In this document: positions 31,663 through 40,947 of the stretch, piece by piece
Numbering within the stretch: the stretch's first letter is position 1
Layout of the letters: each line of letters begins with the position of its first letter
Origin: Paenibacillus bovis
GTDB taxonomy: Bacteria; Bacillota; Bacilli; Paenibacillales; Paenibacillaceae
Direction: 5' to 3'
Length of the DNA stretch: 64,000 bases
Assembly (NCBI RefSeq): GCF_001421015.2
Contig: NZ_CP013023.1
Coordinates: forward strand, 5,115,001 to 5,179,000
Translations under genes and position numbers: made by a program
Notes under the pieces: model-generated
What the model saw: the letters and a program-made list of their open reading frames with translations, nothing else
What the model was told of the DNA's origin: nothing
Database searches by the model: none

Positions 31663-34600
31663 TTAATCTACGCCGACTTCTGAACCTTCAAGGTTGAGGC
31701 TCAGTTTATCATTGGTGTTCTCTTCCTCGTCATCCAGCTCTCTCATCTCAATTTCATTTTCATCTTCATTGAGAATCTTAACGTCCATACCCAAGCTTTG
31801 CAGCTCCTTGATCAATACTTTGAAAGATTCAGGAACGCCCGGTTCAGGAACGTTTTCGCCTTTCACGATGGATTCGTACGTTTTCACACGACCAACGACA
31901 TCATCGGATTTGACAGTAAGGATCTCTTGCAGGGTATACGCGGCGCCATAAGCTTCAAGCGCCCATACTTCCATCTCCCCGAAACGCTGACCACCGAACT
32001 GAGCTTTACCACCCAGCGGCTGTTGTGTAACGAGAGAGTAAGGACCTGTGGAACGAGCATGGATTTTATCATCGACCATGTGCGCCAGTTTGATCATGTG
32101 CATAACGCCGACTGTAACTTCACGCTCGAACTCGTCACCGGTTCTTCCATCGTAAAGGATTGTCTTACCGTTACGTTGCATGCCAGCTTCTTCCATTGTA
32201 TCGAATACATCGTACTCGTTCGCTCCGTCAAAGACCGGTGTAGCGACGTGAATACCAAGCTTCATCGCTGCCATACCGATATGGACTTCAAGAATCTGAC
32301 CGATGTTCATACGGGAAGGTACGCCCAGTGGATTCAGTACTACCTGTACCGGTGTACCATCTGGCATAAACGGCATATCTTCTTCCGGCAGAATACGTGC
32401 AACGACACCTTTGTTACCGTGACGTCCCGCCATTTTATCGCCTTCGGAGATTTTACGTTTTTGCGCGATGTATACACGTACCAGATGATTTACACCCGGT
32501 GGCAACTCGTCGCCGTTTTCTCTGGTGAACACTTTAACGTCTACGACAATACCATCTGTACCGTGTGGTACACGAAGGCTGGTGTCGCGAACTTCACGTG
32601 CTTTTTCACCAAAGATCGCGTGCAACAGGCGCTCTTCCGCTGTCAGTTCGGTTACACCTTTAGGTGTTACTTTACCAACAAGAATATCGCCAGCAGCAAT
32701 CTCGGCACCGATGCGGATAATACCACGCTCGTCGAGATTTTTCAGTGCATCTTCACCCACGTTAGGAATATCGCGTGTGATTTCTTCCGGACCGAGCTTC
32801 GTATCACGAGCTTCGGATTCATATTCTTCAATATGAATAGAAGTGTACACATCTTCTTTTACGAGTTTCTCGCTCAGCAGGATCGCATCCTCGTAGTTAT
32901 AACCTTCCCAGGTCATAAATGCTACGACTACGTTACGTCCCAGAGCGATCTCGCCCATCTCTGTGGATGGACCATCTGCCAGGATATCGCCTTTTTTCAC
33001 AACGTCGCCTGTTTTGACAATTGGACGCTGGTTGATGGCAGTACCTTGGTTAGATCTCATAAATTTGTGTAATTTATACTTAACGAGATCACCTTTAACT
33101 TCTTTGCCGTCTACGTTTTCGATACGGCGCAGTGTAATCTCGCTCGCTGTAGAGCGTTCGATGATACCGTCGTATTTGGTTACAATACATACGCCGGAAT
33201 CCTTGGCTGCTTTGTGTTCCATACCTGTACCGACCAGTGGTGCCTTCGGAATAAGCAAAGGTACCGCCTGACGCTGCATGTTGGAACCCATCAGAGCACG
33301 GTTGGAGTCATCGTTTTCCAGGAACGGAATCAATGCCGTCGCAACAGATACAACCTGTTTTGGAGATACGTCCATATAGTCAACGCGTTCTCTCGGCATA
33401 GGAAGGATATTGTCAGCCTGTTTGTTGTAACGGCTGATTACCATTTCCTCTGCAAAAGTACCGTCTTCGTTCAGGACCGCATTCGCCTGTGCGACTACAT
33501 AGTTATCTTCTTCATCCGCTGTCAGGTAATCAATCTGATCGGTTACCCGATTAGCGTTAGGATCTACACGACGGTATGGTGCTTCGATGAAGCCATACTC
33601 ATTGATACGTGCGAACGTGGACAGGGAGTTGATCAAACCGATGTTTGGTCCCTCTGGAGTCTCGATAGGACACATACGGCCATAGTGACTCGGATGTACG
33701 TCACGGACTTCAAAGCCTGCGCGCTCACGTGTCAGACCGCCGGGTCCGAGGGCAGACAGACGACGTTTGTGCGTCAGTTCGCCAAGCGGGTTAGTCTGAT
33801 CCATAAACTGGGACAGCTGGGAGCTACCAAAGAACTCCTTGATGGATGCAATCACAGGACGTATGTTAATAAGTGCCTGTGGAGTAATCACGTTAGCATC
33901 CTGAATGGACATTCTCTCGCGTACTACACGTTCCATACGGGACAGACCAATACGGAACTGATTTTGCAGCAGCTCGCCTACGGAACGCAGACGACGGTTA
34001 CCCAGATGGTCAATATCATCCGTATCGCCAATACCCTGAAGCAGGTTCAGGAAGTAACTGATCGATGCGATAATATCAGCCGGTGTAATGTTCTTAACGG
34101 ATTTATCGATTGTGCCGTTGGCAATTACCGATACTACTTTGCCATCTTCCAGTGGAGAGAAGACGTTGATTGTCTGCATCGGAATATCATTGGCATCGAG
34201 TACGCCGCCAGCTACATGGTAAGTTTTGAAGTTCAAGTCACCTTCAAGGTAAGGCATGATCTCATCAAGGAGACGACGATCTACTACCTGTCCGGCTTCT
34301 GCTACAATCTCACCTGTATTGGTATCAATCAGCGTCTCAGCGAGGCGCTGGTTAAAGAGACGATTTTTGATATGAAGCTTTTTGTTGATTTTGTAACGAC
34401 CTACATTTGCAAGATCATAGCGTTTTGGATCGAAGAAACGCGCTACGAGCAAGCTTTTGGCGTTATCAAGTGTTGGTGGCTCGCCCGGACGAAGACGCTC
34501 GTAGATCTCGATCAGCGCTTTCTCGGTAGAGTCGGTGTTATCTTTATCTAATGTATTACGGATATATTCGTCATTGCCAAGCAGGTCCAGAATTTCAGCG

Positions 34601-35208
34601 TCGCTGCCGAATCCAAGTGCACGCAGCAGTACGGTTACCGGGATCTTACGAGTGCGGTCGATACGTACATAGACGATATCTTTTGCATCCATCTCCAGTT
34701 CCAACCATGCGCCACGGTTAGGAATAACGGTAGCAGTATATGATGTTTTACCATTTTTATCGACTTTAGTGCTGAAATAGACGCTGGGAGAGCGAACCAA
34801 CTGGCTGACAATAACCCGTTCTGCACCGTTAATGATAAAGGTGCCGGTTTCCGTCATCAGCGGGAAATCACCCATGAATACTTCCTGCTCTTTGACTTCA
34901 CCCGTTTCCTTGTTAATGAGACGGACTTTTACCCGCAGCGGAGCTGAATACGTAACGTCACGCTCTTTCGCATCGTCTACTGTGTATTTCGGCTCACCAA
35001 GGCTGTAGTCGATGAACTCGAGCACCAGATTGCCTGTAAAATCTTGAATTGGCGAGATATCCTGGAACATTTCACGCAATCCTTCATCCAAAAACCACTG
35101 ATAAGATTTTTGTTGGATTTCGATCAGGTTAGGTACTTCAAGAACTTCGTTAATTCGTGCATAACTTCGCCGAGTGCGTCGACCATATTGAACAAGATGT
35201 CCTGCCAA
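31663..35208 (-). CDS. rpoB: DNA-directed RNA polymerase subunit beta
   Basis: An 1181-residue catalytic subunit. The rifampicin pocket [15 protein letters not shown] then [13 protein letters not shown] is wild type, so rifampicin sensitivity is expected. The C-terminal clamp motifs [28 protein letters not shown] are complete, and the tail is acidic as in other Firmicutes. The start is TTG at 35208, with AAGGGGTGAGTATAAG upstream, the same start codon as B. subtilis rpoB. It is preceded by a ~310-base leader and a consensus promoter. Confidence 0.99.
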   Translation of the reverse strand: MAGHLVQYGRRTRRSYARINEVLEVPNLIEIQQKSYQWFLDEGLREMFQDISPIQDFTGNLVLEFIDYSLGEPKYTVDDAKERDVTYSAPLRVKVRLINKETGEVKEQEVFMGDFPLMTETGTFIINGAERVIVSQLVRSPSVYFSTKVDKNGKTSYTATVIPNRGAWLELEMDAKDIVYVRIDRTRKIPVTVLLRALGFGSDAEILDLLGNDEYIRNTLDKDNTDSTEKALIEIYERLRPGEPPTLDNAKSLLVARFFDPKRYDLANVGRYKINKKLHIKNRLFNQRLAETLIDTNTGEIVAEAGQVVDRRLLDEIMPYLEGDLNFKTYHVAGGVLDANDIPMQTINVFSPLEDGKVVSVIANGTIDKSVKNITPADIIASISYFLNLLQGIGDTDDIDHLGNRRLRSVGELLQNQFRIGLSRMERVVRERMSIQDANVITPQALINIRPVIASIKEFFGSSQLSQFMDQTNPLGELTHKRRLSALGPGGLTRERAGFEVRDVHPSHYGRMCPIETPEGPNIGLINSLSTFARINEYGFIEAPYRRVDPNANRVTDQIDYLTADEEDNYVVAQANAVLNEDGTFAEEMVISRYNKQADNILPMPRERVDYMDVSPKQVVSVATALIPFLENDDSNRALMGSNMQRQAVPLLIPKAPLVGTGMEHKAAKDSGVCIVTKYDGIIERSTASEITLRRIENVDGKEVKGDLVKYKLHKFMRSNQGTAINQRPIVKTGDVVKKGDILADGPSTEMGEIALGRNVVVAFMTWEGYNYEDAILLSEKLVKEDVYTSIHIEEYESEARDTKLGPEEITRDIPNVGEDALKNLDERGIIRIGAEIAAGDILVGKVTPKGVTELTAEERLLHAIFGEKAREVRDTSLRVPHGTDGIVVDVKVFTRENGDELPPGVNHLVRVYIAQKRKISEGDKMAGRHGNKGVVARILPEEDMPFMPDGTPVQVVLNPLGVPSRMNIGQILEVHIGMAAMKLGIHVATPVFDGANEYDVFDTMEEAGMQRNGKTILYDGRTGDEFEREVTVGVMHMIKLAHMVDDKIHARSTGPYSLVTQQPLGGKAQFGGQRFGEMEVWALEAYGAAYTLQEILTVKSDDVVGRVKTYESIVKGENVPEPGVPESFKVLIKELQSLGMDVKILNEDENEIEMRELDDEEENTNDKLSLNLEGSEVGVD

Positions 35209-35319
35209 CTTATACTCACCCCTTAATGTCTACTCACTTAAAAATTTCATTGCGAACTGCTGTTTGGATCACGTATAATAGGTCCATACATAGAAGTGCA
35301 CACCCACAAATAGAGAAAA

Positions 35320-35349
35320 GCTCTTATCGAATCTTCTCGAAAAAAGAGC
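35320..35349 (-). terminator. Attenuator-like terminator in the rpoB leader
   Basis: On the minus strand GCTCTT...TCGA pairs with TCGA-T-AAGAGC around GAAGAT, and TTTTCTCTA follows. It sits between the rpoBC promoter and the gene, about 110 bases before the start codon. Termination here would reduce RNA polymerase synthesis. The opposing antiterminator is not defined. Confidence 0.55.
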
Positions 35350-35391
35350 ACCATCAGCTATCAACGGATGTGACCCAGCAGCTCAGACTTA

Positions 35392-35417
35392 TATTTCAGT
35401 TGAAATTAACTGAAATA
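35392..35417 (-). repeat. 10-bp perfect inverted repeat in the rpoB leader
   Basis: TATTTCAGTT (35392-35401) and AACTGAAATA (35408-35417) are exact reverse complements with a 6-base loop. It lies about 105 bases into the predicted leader. It may be an RNA stem or a DNA-binding palindrome; no known operator consensus was recognised. Confidence 0.7.
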
Positions 35418-35527
35418 CCGATTATTATACGTTTAAGGACAAGATTAAACACCCTTATGGTACATAATTTTCGTAATTCTACAGAAAACTAAAGCCAAAA
35501 AGGGCATCTTAATACTGACATTTTGTA

Positions 35528-35556
35528 ATAATAACACGTTAGCCTATTTAAGTCAA
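35528..35556 (-). promoter_or_regulatory. Sigma-A promoter of rpoB-rpoC
   Basis: TTGACT (35551-35556), a 17-bp spacer and TATTAT (35528-35533) on the minus strand place the start near 35521, leaving a leader of about 310 bases before rpoB. It lies downstream of the methyltransferase gene, so rpoBC is transcribed at least partly on its own. Confidence 0.85.
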
Positions 35557-35630
35557 CAGGCGTATTCACTGTTTTTACGTTTCCGGTTTGTGTCAAGGTC
35601 TGTTCATCCTAGCCGATGAATAGGCCTTTT

Positions 35631-36227
35631 TTATTTGATTGCCTGGAAGATGCGATATCCTTTATCCTTGGTAACTTCCTCCACACTGGTGAACAACTCT
35701 TCCATTTTGGCTTTGGCTGAAGGAGCACCCTGCTTTTTCTGGATAACGACCCATAGTGAGCCTCCATCCTTCAAATGAGCTGCAGCTTCTTCAAAAATGG
35801 CATGTACAGTTGCCTTGCCTGCACGGATCGGCGGGTTGGTTAGCACAACGTCGAACTTCTGTCCCTGAACAGCTGCAAACAAATCACTTTCCAGAATCGT
35901 TACATTCTCAATATGATTGAGAGCGGCATTTTCTTTGGCCAGTTGAACCGCACGTGCATTAACATCCAGCATCGTTACATGTCCTTTAGCTGCCAGACAT
36001 GCAGCAGACAGACCAATAGGCCCATAACCGCAGCCTACATCCAGCACGTTGGAATCTTCACTTAGTGTAAGGGCATCAATGAGCACTCTGCTGCCATAGT
36101 CTACTCCTGTTTTGGAAAAGACTCCGGCATCACTTATAAATTTGAAAGCCTTGCCCCGCAATTCCGCTTCAATAATACGGCGTTCATGCGCTGCACCAGG
36201 CTGGCTGGAATAATAATGATCTCCCAT
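35631..36227 (-). CDS. RsmC-like class I SAM-dependent methyltransferase (YbxB)
   Basis: A 198-residue protein with the SAM-binding motif VLDVGCGYGPIGL and the catalytic NPPIRAGK motif. That motif is characteristic of RsmC/RlmG-type N2-guanine rRNA methyltransferases. It lacks the duplicated N-terminal domain of E. coli RsmC, so the target nucleotide is uncertain. The location between rplL and rpoB matches B. subtilis ybxB. The ATG at 36227 follows AAGGAATGAT. Confidence 0.9.
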   Translation of the reverse strand: MGDHYYSSQPGAAHERRIIEAELRGKAFKFISDAGVFSKTGVDYGSRVLIDALTLSEDSNVLDVGCGYGPIGLSAACLAAKGHVTMLDVNARAVQLAKENAALNHIENVTILESDLFAAVQGQKFDVVLTNPPIRAGKATVHAIFEEAAAHLKDGGSLWVVIQKKQGAPSAKAKMEELFTSVEEVTKDKGYRIFQAIK

Positions 36228-36274
36228 ATCATTCCTTCACCCTTTCTTGATTTCACCTGTTATACTGCTTTTTT

Positions 36275-36311
36275 TATAAAACAAACCCCTTGAACGGATT
36301 CAAGGGGTTTG
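36275..36311 (-). terminator. Terminator after rplL
   Basis: A perfect 13-bp stem (CAAACCCCTTGAA 36282-36294 with 36299-36311) is followed on the minus strand by TTTTATAAAAAAA. It ends the rplJ-rplL transcript before the methyltransferase gene. Confidence 0.93.
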
Positions 36312-36332
36312 TAAGAAAGAAGAGAAACTCTC

Positions 36333-36695
36333 TTATTTCAATTCTACAGATGCGCCTGCTTCTTCCAGTTTTGCTTTGATGGATTCAGCTTCTTCTTTAG
36401 CAACGCCTTCTTTGATTGCTTTAGGAGCGTTGTCTACTACTTCTTTAGCTTCTTTCAGACCCAGACCAGTTACTTCACGAACAGCTTTGATTACGTTGAT
36501 TTTGGAAGCACCAGCGGAAGTCAGTACTACGTCAAACTCAGTTTGCTCAGCTTCTGCAGCTGCGCCGCCTGCTGCTGCTGCTGCTACTGGAGCTGCTGCA
36601 GTTACACCGAATTCTTCTTCGATTGCTTTTACCAGATCATTCAGTTCCAGTACAGTCATGCCTTTGATGGCTTCAAGGATTTGCTCTTGACTCAT
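36333..36695 (-). CDS. rplL: 50S ribosomal protein L7/L12
   Basis: A 120-residue stalk protein with an N-terminal dimerisation helix pair and an Ala/Gly-rich hinge ([16 protein letters not shown]). The C-terminal domain recruits GTPase factors ([26 protein letters not shown]). It is made in excess over L10, and the gap from rplJ holds two small hairpins. GGAGGGTTTATAA precedes the ATG. Confidence 0.99.
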   Translation of the reverse strand: MSQEQILEAIKGMTVLELNDLVKAIEEEFGVTAAAPVAAAAAGGAAAEAEQTEFDVVLTSAGASKINVIKAVREVTGLGLKEAKEVVDNAPKAIKEGVAKEEAESIKAKLEEAGASVELK

Positions 36696-36788
36696 TTATA
36701 AACCCTCCATAATTGGTTGTATTTTGGTTTGGCTGATTACAGCCATTTTTACGCCGTTAAGGCGTGTGAGGAACAGGGTGCAAATTGC

Positions 36789-37292
36789 TTACGCGCTTTG
36801 CTCTTCTTTCTCGGATACTGCTTTAACTGCCAGTGCAAAGTTGCGAACTGGAGCTTGAAGTACGCTAAGCAGCATGGACAAGAGACCTTCGCGGGATGGC
36901 AGAGCTGCCAGTGCTTTGATTTCTTCTGCGCTTACTACGCGTCCTTCAACAACGCCGCCTTTCAATTCCAGAGCGTCATTCGTTTTAGCGAAATCGTTCA
37001 GAATTTTAGCCGGTGCTACTGCATCGTCTTTACTGAAAGCAATAGCGGTAGGACCGCTCAGTACTTCGTTCAGTTCAGTCAGGTCAGCAGACTCAGTGGC
37101 ACGACGAACCAGTGTATTTTTCAATACTTGGAACTCGATACCAGCTTCACGCAGTTGCTTGCGCAGTTCTGTAACTTGAGCTACGTTCAGACCACGATAG
37201 TCAGCAACAACTGTAGTTACGCTCTCGCGCAATTTCGCTGCAACCACTTCTACCGCTTCCTGTTTTGCCTGGATTACTTTTGCGTTTGCCAA
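36789..37292 (-). CDS. rplJ: 50S ribosomal protein L10
   Basis: A 167-residue base of the L7/L12 stalk. [24 protein letters not shown] is the rRNA-binding signature, and the C-terminal helix holds L7/L12 dimers. The start is set at TTG (37292), 8 bases after AGGAGG; the in-frame GTG at 37301 overlaps that site and is unlikely. It is preceded by an L10 leader with its own promoter. Confidence 0.96.
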   Translation of the reverse strand: MANAKVIQAKQEAVEVVAAKLRESVTTVVADYRGLNVAQVTELRKQLREAGIEFQVLKNTLVRRATESADLTELNEVLSGPTAIAFSKDDAVAPAKILNDFAKTNDALELKGGVVEGRVVSAEEIKALAALPSREGLLSMLLSVLQAPVRNFALAVKAVSEKEEQSA

Positions 37293-37301
37293 ATTGGACA
37301 C

Positions 37302-37556
37302 CTCCTGATCGTATTCTTGCTTTTCTTCATCTTCTTGCGATTCGGAAGAAAAGTTCCTACGGGCATTAAAAAAGCCCCCGCAGAATGACGAAGGCTTGAC
37401 GGAGCGGATTCACCAGGCGCAGCAAGCTGCGCGCTGAGTATCCGATATTCTATCATAACACCTCGGTAGGAAATTAAGCCTTTACGGGCACCTACTGTCT
37501 ACGGTTAAACATATTCAAGTGTAATTGCAAGTACAAAGTTCAAGCATAATTACAAC
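37302..37556 (-). promoter_or_regulatory. L10 leader (autoregulation of rplJ-rplL)
   Basis: About 250 bases of leader contain GTAGACAGTAGGTGCC and CCTACCGAGG, the paired elements of the Firmicute L10-leader fold. A terminator-like stem follows, AAGCC...GGGCTT (37372-37397) with a T-run at 37367-37373. Binding of L10 with L7/L12 would favour attenuation. The family is well known; the exact fold here is inferred. Confidence 0.82.
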
Positions 37557-37562
37557 TTTCAC

Positions 37563-37591
37563 AGATTATCAAATATAAAGGTTGTTGTCAA
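37563..37591 (-). promoter_or_regulatory. Sigma-A promoter of rplJ-rplL
   Basis: TTGACA (37586-37591), a 17-bp spacer and TAATCT (37563-37568) on the minus strand begin immediately after the rplA stop codon. The start falls near 37556, at the head of the L10 leader. Confidence 0.87.
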
Positions 37592-37598
37592 CCATTAA

Positions 37599-38291
37599 TT
37601 ATCTGTAAGATGCTGCGTTTACGCGTGCGCTTGGTCCCATTGTGGAAGATACCGCAATGTTTTTCAGGTAGATACCTTTTGCTGCAGCTGGTTTAGCACG
37701 GTTCAGCGCTTCAACCAAAGCTTGCAGGTTCTCGTTCAATTGCTCTTCAGAGAAAGATACTTTACCGATAGGAGCGTGAATTTGTCCTGCTTTGTCCAGA
37801 CGGTATTCGATTTTACCAGCTTTGATTTCTTGAACAGCTTTGGTAACGTCGAATGTAACTGTACCTGCTTTAGGGTTAGGCATCAGACCTTTACCACCGA
37901 GCAGACGTCCCAGTTTACCAACTTCGCTCATCATGTCCGGCGTAGCTACGCAGACATCAAATTCGAACCATCCTTGTTGGATTTTGTTGATCATGTCCTG
38001 ATCGCCAACGAAGTCAGCACCAGCAGCTTCCGCTTCTTTTGCTTTTTCGCCTTTTGCGAATACGAGAACACGTTGAGTTTTACCAGTACCGTGCGGCAGT
38101 ACTACTACGCCACGAACAGCCTGATCTTGTTTACGAGGGTCTACACCCAGACGTACTGCTGCTTCAACAGTTTCGTCGAATTTTGCAGTAGCTGCTTTTT
38201 TAACCAAAGCAACTGCTTCAGCTGGCTCGTAAGTTGCTTCGCTGTCAATTACTTTAACAGCTTCCAAATATTTTTTACCATGTTTAGCCAT
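37599..38291 (-). CDS. rplA: 50S ribosomal protein L1
   Basis: A 230-residue two-domain protein of the mobile E-site stalk and translational repressor of its own operon. [13 protein letters not shown], the [12 protein letters not shown] hinge-domain signature and [19 protein letters not shown] are intact. AAAGGAGGAATAACA precedes the ATG. Its own leader and that of rplK carry a common stem-loop. Confidence 0.99.
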   Translation of the reverse strand: MAKHGKKYLEAVKVIDSEATYEPAEAVALVKKAATAKFDETVEAAVRLGVDPRKQDQAVRGVVVLPHGTGKTQRVLVFAKGEKAKEAEAAGADFVGDQDMINKIQQGWFEFDVCVATPDMMSEVGKLGRLLGGKGLMPNPKAGTVTFDVTKAVQEIKAGKIEYRLDKAGQIHAPIGKVSFSEEQLNENLQALVEALNRAKPAAAKGIYLKNIAVSSTMGPSARVNAASYR

Positions 38292-38306
38292 TTGTTATTC
38301 CTCCTT

Positions 38307-38334
38307 TGTGGTATTAACGGATATTCCTCCCACA
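38307..38334 (-). promoter_or_regulatory. L1-binding-type stem-loop before rplA
   Basis: The minus strand shows TGTGGGAGG, then ATCCG and ACCACA, closing a stem just upstream of the rplA ribosome site. The same layout occurs before rplK (38848-38876). This mimics the L1 site of 23S rRNA, so the operon is probably repressed by free L1. Confidence 0.65.
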
Positions 38335-38399
38335 TATGCGGAAAGCAATGTTTCCGCATAGACTGGATCCTGGCGGACACCAGTAAAAACTAATACAAA

Positions 38400-38825
38400 T
38401 TAGTCTTCGATTGTGATACCCATGCTACGTGCTGTACCTTCAACCATCAGCATTGCTGCTTCGATAGAAGCTGCGTTCAGGTCAGGCATTTTTTGTTCTG
38501 CAATTTCACGAACTGCGGAACGTTTAACAACTGCAACTTTCTTCTTGTTCGGTTCGCCAGATCCTTTTTCGATCTTAGCAGCAACTTTCAGAAGAACTGC
38601 AGCCGGTGGAGTTTTTGTGATGAAAGTGAAAGAACGATCTTCAAACACTGTGATCTCAACCGGAATGATCAAACCTGCTTGATCTGCTGTGCGAGCGTTG
38701 AACTCTTTACAGAATGCCATGATGTTGACACCTGCTTGACCCAATGCCGGACCTACTGGAGGAGCCGGATTCGCTTTACCAGCTGGGATTTGCAGTTTTA
38801 CCATTTTGATTACCTTTTTAGCCAT
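38400..38825 (-). CDS. rplK: 50S ribosomal protein L11
   Basis: A 141-residue protein of the GTPase-associated centre, needed for RelA stimulation and thiostrepton binding. [20 protein letters not shown] and the proline-rich N-domain are intact, ending RSMGITIED. The start at 38825 follows AAGGAGGTGTTTTAC; the frame extends upstream without another site. Confidence 0.98.
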   Translation of the reverse strand: MAKKVIKMVKLQIPAGKANPAPPVGPALGQAGVNIMAFCKEFNARTADQAGLIIPVEITVFEDRSFTFITKTPPAAVLLKVAAKIEKGSGEPNKKKVAVVKRSAVREIAEQKMPDLNAASIEAAMLMVEGTARSMGITIED

Positions 38826-38847
38826 GTAAAACACCTCCTTGCGAATA

Positions 38848-38876
38848 GTGGTAGACGGACATCGCTGCCCTCCCAC
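38848..38876 (-). promoter_or_regulatory. L1-binding-type stem-loop before rplK
   Basis: GTGGGAGGGCAGCGATGTCC followed by GTCTACCAC on the minus strand forms a stem of the same design as the one before rplA. It is placed 22 bases before the rplK start, suitable for L1-mediated translational repression. Confidence 0.6.
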
Positions 38877-38995
38877 GTAAAACGACGCATACGACTCAAA
38901 ACATCTGCCTCAAGCCTATGCGGTAAAACCGGAAGCACCGTTTGGCATTCAAAATGATTGCTCATTTTAAATCCCCGTGTCATCCTAGAAACCTG

Positions 38996-39529
38996 CTATA
39001 TCTTTTCCACTTGAGTATAATCCAGCTCAAGCGGGGTTTCCCGTCCGAACATGTTAACATGCACTCTGAGCTTGCTCTTGTCTACCAAGATTTCTTCCAC
39101 GGAGCCCACAAAATTCGCAAACGGTCCAACTTTGATGCGTACGGATTCTTTGACCTCGAAGTCGATATGCTCCTTCGGCTCTTCCATACCCATGTGTTTG
39201 AGAATCTGTTCCACTTCTTCCGGCAGCAGCGCAGTCGGCTTGGAGCCTGAACCTGTCGAACCGACAAAGCCGGTTACACCAGGCGTGTTGCGTACTACAT
39301 ACCAGGAATCATCAGTCTGGATCATTTCAACAAGAACATATCCCGGGTAAACTTTACGCATAACGGTTTTTTTCTTGCCGTCTTTGTTTACCAGTTCTTC
39401 TTCCATAGGAACAAGAACGCGGAAAATCTTGTCTTCCATGCCCATGGACTCAACGCGTTTTTCCAAATTGGCCTTGACCTTGTTTTCATACCCTGAATAA
39501 GTATGAACTACGTACCATCTTTTTTCCAT
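38996..39529 (-). CDS. nusG: Transcription termination/antitermination factor NusG
   Basis: A 177-residue factor with an N-terminal NGN domain (WYVVHTYSGYENKVKANLEKR) that binds the polymerase clamp. The C-terminal KOW domain (VRIKVGPFANFVGSVEEI) binds S10 or Rho. In B. subtilis it stimulates pausing at T-rich sites. It follows secE by 22 bases, with AGGTGG before the ATG. Confidence 0.98.
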   Translation of the reverse strand: MEKRWYVVHTYSGYENKVKANLEKRVESMGMEDKIFRVLVPMEEELVNKDGKKKTVMRKVYPGYVLVEMIQTDDSWYVVRNTPGVTGFVGSTGSGSKPTALLPEEVEQILKHMGMEEPKEHIDFEVKESVRIKVGPFANFVGSVEEILVDKSKLRVHVNMFGRETPLELDYTQVEKI

Positions 39530-39551
39530 ATCAAGCCACCTGGAACCCTTC

Positions 39552-39743
39552 TTAAATTATCGCTTCGATCACAGCGGAAATGCCGATGTCTAGAACCCAA
39601 AAATAAACGGCGACAAACAATATCGTACCGATAACGATAAGAGTATAGTTGGTCAGCTCTTTACGATTAGGCCAGCGAACCTTTTTAAGTTCAGCCCAGC
39701 TTTCGGAGAAAAAGGAAAACATAGACTTAAAGCTTCGTGCCAC
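39552..39743 (-). CDS. secE: Protein translocase subunit SecE
   Basis: A 63-residue, single-TM clamp of the SecY channel. SWAELKKVRWPNRKELTNYT is the amphipathic cytoplasmic helix, followed by the membrane segment TLIVIGTILFVAVYFWVLDI. The start is GTG at 39743, 6 bases after TTTTGGAGGTGTA. The frame runs open for another 99 codons upstream, but that stretch contains the promoter and a relic of rpmG, so it is not part of SecE. Confidence 0.95.
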   Translation of the reverse strand: MARSFKSMFSFFSESWAELKKVRWPNRKELTNYTLIVIGTILFVAVYFWVLDIGISAVIEAII

Positions 39744-39769
39744 GACTACACCTCCAAAAGACGATCTGG

Positions 39770-39900
39770 TTAAACGAAGAAAAGGGGCAGAGCAAAAGCC
39801 TGTTCCATTCTTCATCCCCATGCGGTCAGGGTGGTTACACTTGCTCATATAGCTGCCTTCGTCGCCATAAAGATTGACACACCTAAGAACAGGCGATTTC
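39770..39900 (-). pseudogene. Decayed rpmG (ribosomal protein L33) relic
   Basis: In the stretch between promoter and secE the minus strand, in the secE frame, reads NHPDRMGMK (39810-39836). This is very close to the L33 core N-x-P-D-R-M-E-M-K, and a later Cys (GFC) and a basic end LTR are loosely in place. The N-terminal half with its TLACT-type sequence and start codon is not recognisable, and the length is reduced. Gene order also fits: rpmG normally stands between sigH and secE. I infer a pseudogene; a functional L33 copy must exist elsewhere. Confidence 0.6.
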
Positions 39901-39915
39901 AGGCCTACCTGAAAC

Positions 39916-39944
39916 ACTTTATCACAGCCCTCTGAGCGTGTCAA
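39916..39944 (-). promoter_or_regulatory. Sigma-A promoter of secE-nusG-rplK-rplA
   Basis: TTGACA (39939-39944), a 17-bp spacer and TAAAGT (39916-39921) on the minus strand. The predicted start is near 39909, giving a 166-base leader that includes the rpmG relic. Confidence 0.87.
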
Positions 39945-40069
39945 CGAATATTCGTGTTTGTTTTTCAAAAAAATAACAATTCTTTTCAGCTTCTTTTCCA
40001 GACCGGATCGAATGATTTTTTTGCTATTGGTTGTTGCCACATTACAGGGTGAACGACAGTGCCATACAA

Positions 40070-40098
40070 AATAAAAAAGACTCTATATGCAGAGTCTT
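40070..40098 (-). terminator. Terminator after sigH
   Basis: AAGACTC (40077-40083) pairs with GAGTCTT (40092-40098), and the minus strand continues TTTTATTTT. It lies 18 bases past the sigH stop and isolates sigH from the secE promoter. Confidence 0.9.
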
Positions 40099-40116
40099 CA
40101 CTTGGTTGCCAGGAGT

Positions 40117-40761
40117 CTAGTTATCACGTACTTCGAGGTATCGCTCAAGCTTGCGTTTGACACGCTGAAGCGCGTTATCAATCGATTTGACATGTCTGCA
40201 GAGATCAACAGCGATCTCCTGATAAGAACGTCCATCAAGATACAGCATCAGAACTTTACGCTCCAGATCACTCAGAATCTCGGACATTTTGTCCTCGAGA
40301 CCGGTGAATTCCTCTTTGTTGATAACCAGTTCTTCCGGATCGGATACCTGTGAGCCACAAATGACATCAAGCAGTGTACGGTCGGAATCTTCGTCATAGA
40401 TCGGTTTGTCCAGGGATACATACGAGTTCAGCGGAATATGCTTTTGCCGTGTAGCCGTCTTGATCGCAGTAATGATCTGACGGGTAATACACAGTTCGGC
40501 AAACACCTTGAACGAAGACATCTTGTCGTTTTTGAAATCACGAATCGATTTGTACAGGCCGATCATGCCTTCCTGCACGATATCTTCACGATCTGCGCCG
40601 ATAAGAAAATAAGACCGGGCTTTTGCACGTACAAAATTTTTGTACTTGGTAATCAAGTACTCCAAGGCTTCGGAATCGCCTTGCCGGACGGCTTCTACAA
40701 GATCTTCATCGCTCTGGTAATCGTATGGTGACACCATGATATCTTTGAGGTCGACACTCAC
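40117..40761 (-). CDS. sigH: RNA polymerase sigma-H factor
   Basis: A 214-residue sigma factor driving early sporulation, competence and stationary-phase genes. Region 2 is seen as DIVQEGMIGLYKSIRDF and the -35-binding helix-turn-helix as SYQEIAVDLCRHVKSIDNAL. The start is GTG at 40761, 7 bases after CCGGAGGG; upstream residues in frame have no site. In B. subtilis sigH is transcribed by sigma-A under AbrB control. A sigma-A promoter is present here, with no AbrB evidence available from sequence. Confidence 0.97.
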   Translation of the reverse strand: MSVDLKDIMVSPYDYQSDEDLVEAVRQGDSEALEYLITKYKNFVRAKARSYFLIGADREDIVQEGMIGLYKSIRDFKNDKMSSFKVFAELCITRQIITAIKTATRQKHIPLNSYVSLDKPIYDEDSDRTLLDVICGSQVSDPEELVINKEEFTGLEDKMSEILSDLERKVLMLYLDGRSYQEIAVDLCRHVKSIDNALQRVKRKLERYLEVRDN

Positions 40762-40817
40762 AAACAATCCCTCCGGTTGCAACGCAAGGTCTCCGTTACC
40801 CTATAAAATATAGCCCA

Positions 40818-40847
40818 AGTATATATTATGTAACCTCACATCGTCAA
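40818..40847 (-). promoter_or_regulatory. Sigma-A promoter of sigH
   Basis: TTGACG (40842-40847), an 18-bp spacer and TATACT (40818-40823) lie on the minus strand, about 50 bases before the sigH start. The neighbouring region is AT-rich, as expected of a site open to AbrB-like control. Confidence 0.82.
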
Positions 40848-40947
40848 CCGTATTTGTCGCCTATAACGCCGTTGTTACAGCATTTCCCGGCTTTTTTTCA
40901 TAAAAGAGAACGCAGGTTCGCAAGTAAGCTGTCATTACAGTGACAAC

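Noticed and set aside
33214..34551. Open frame of 445 codons opposite rpoB
   Set aside because: Same cause as the rpoC case; no recognisable protein features.
39744..40040. N-terminal extension of SecE by 99 residues
   Set aside because: The extension contains the secE promoter and an rpmG-like relic, and SecE of Gram-positives is about 60 residues. GTG at 39743 has a proper ribosome site.
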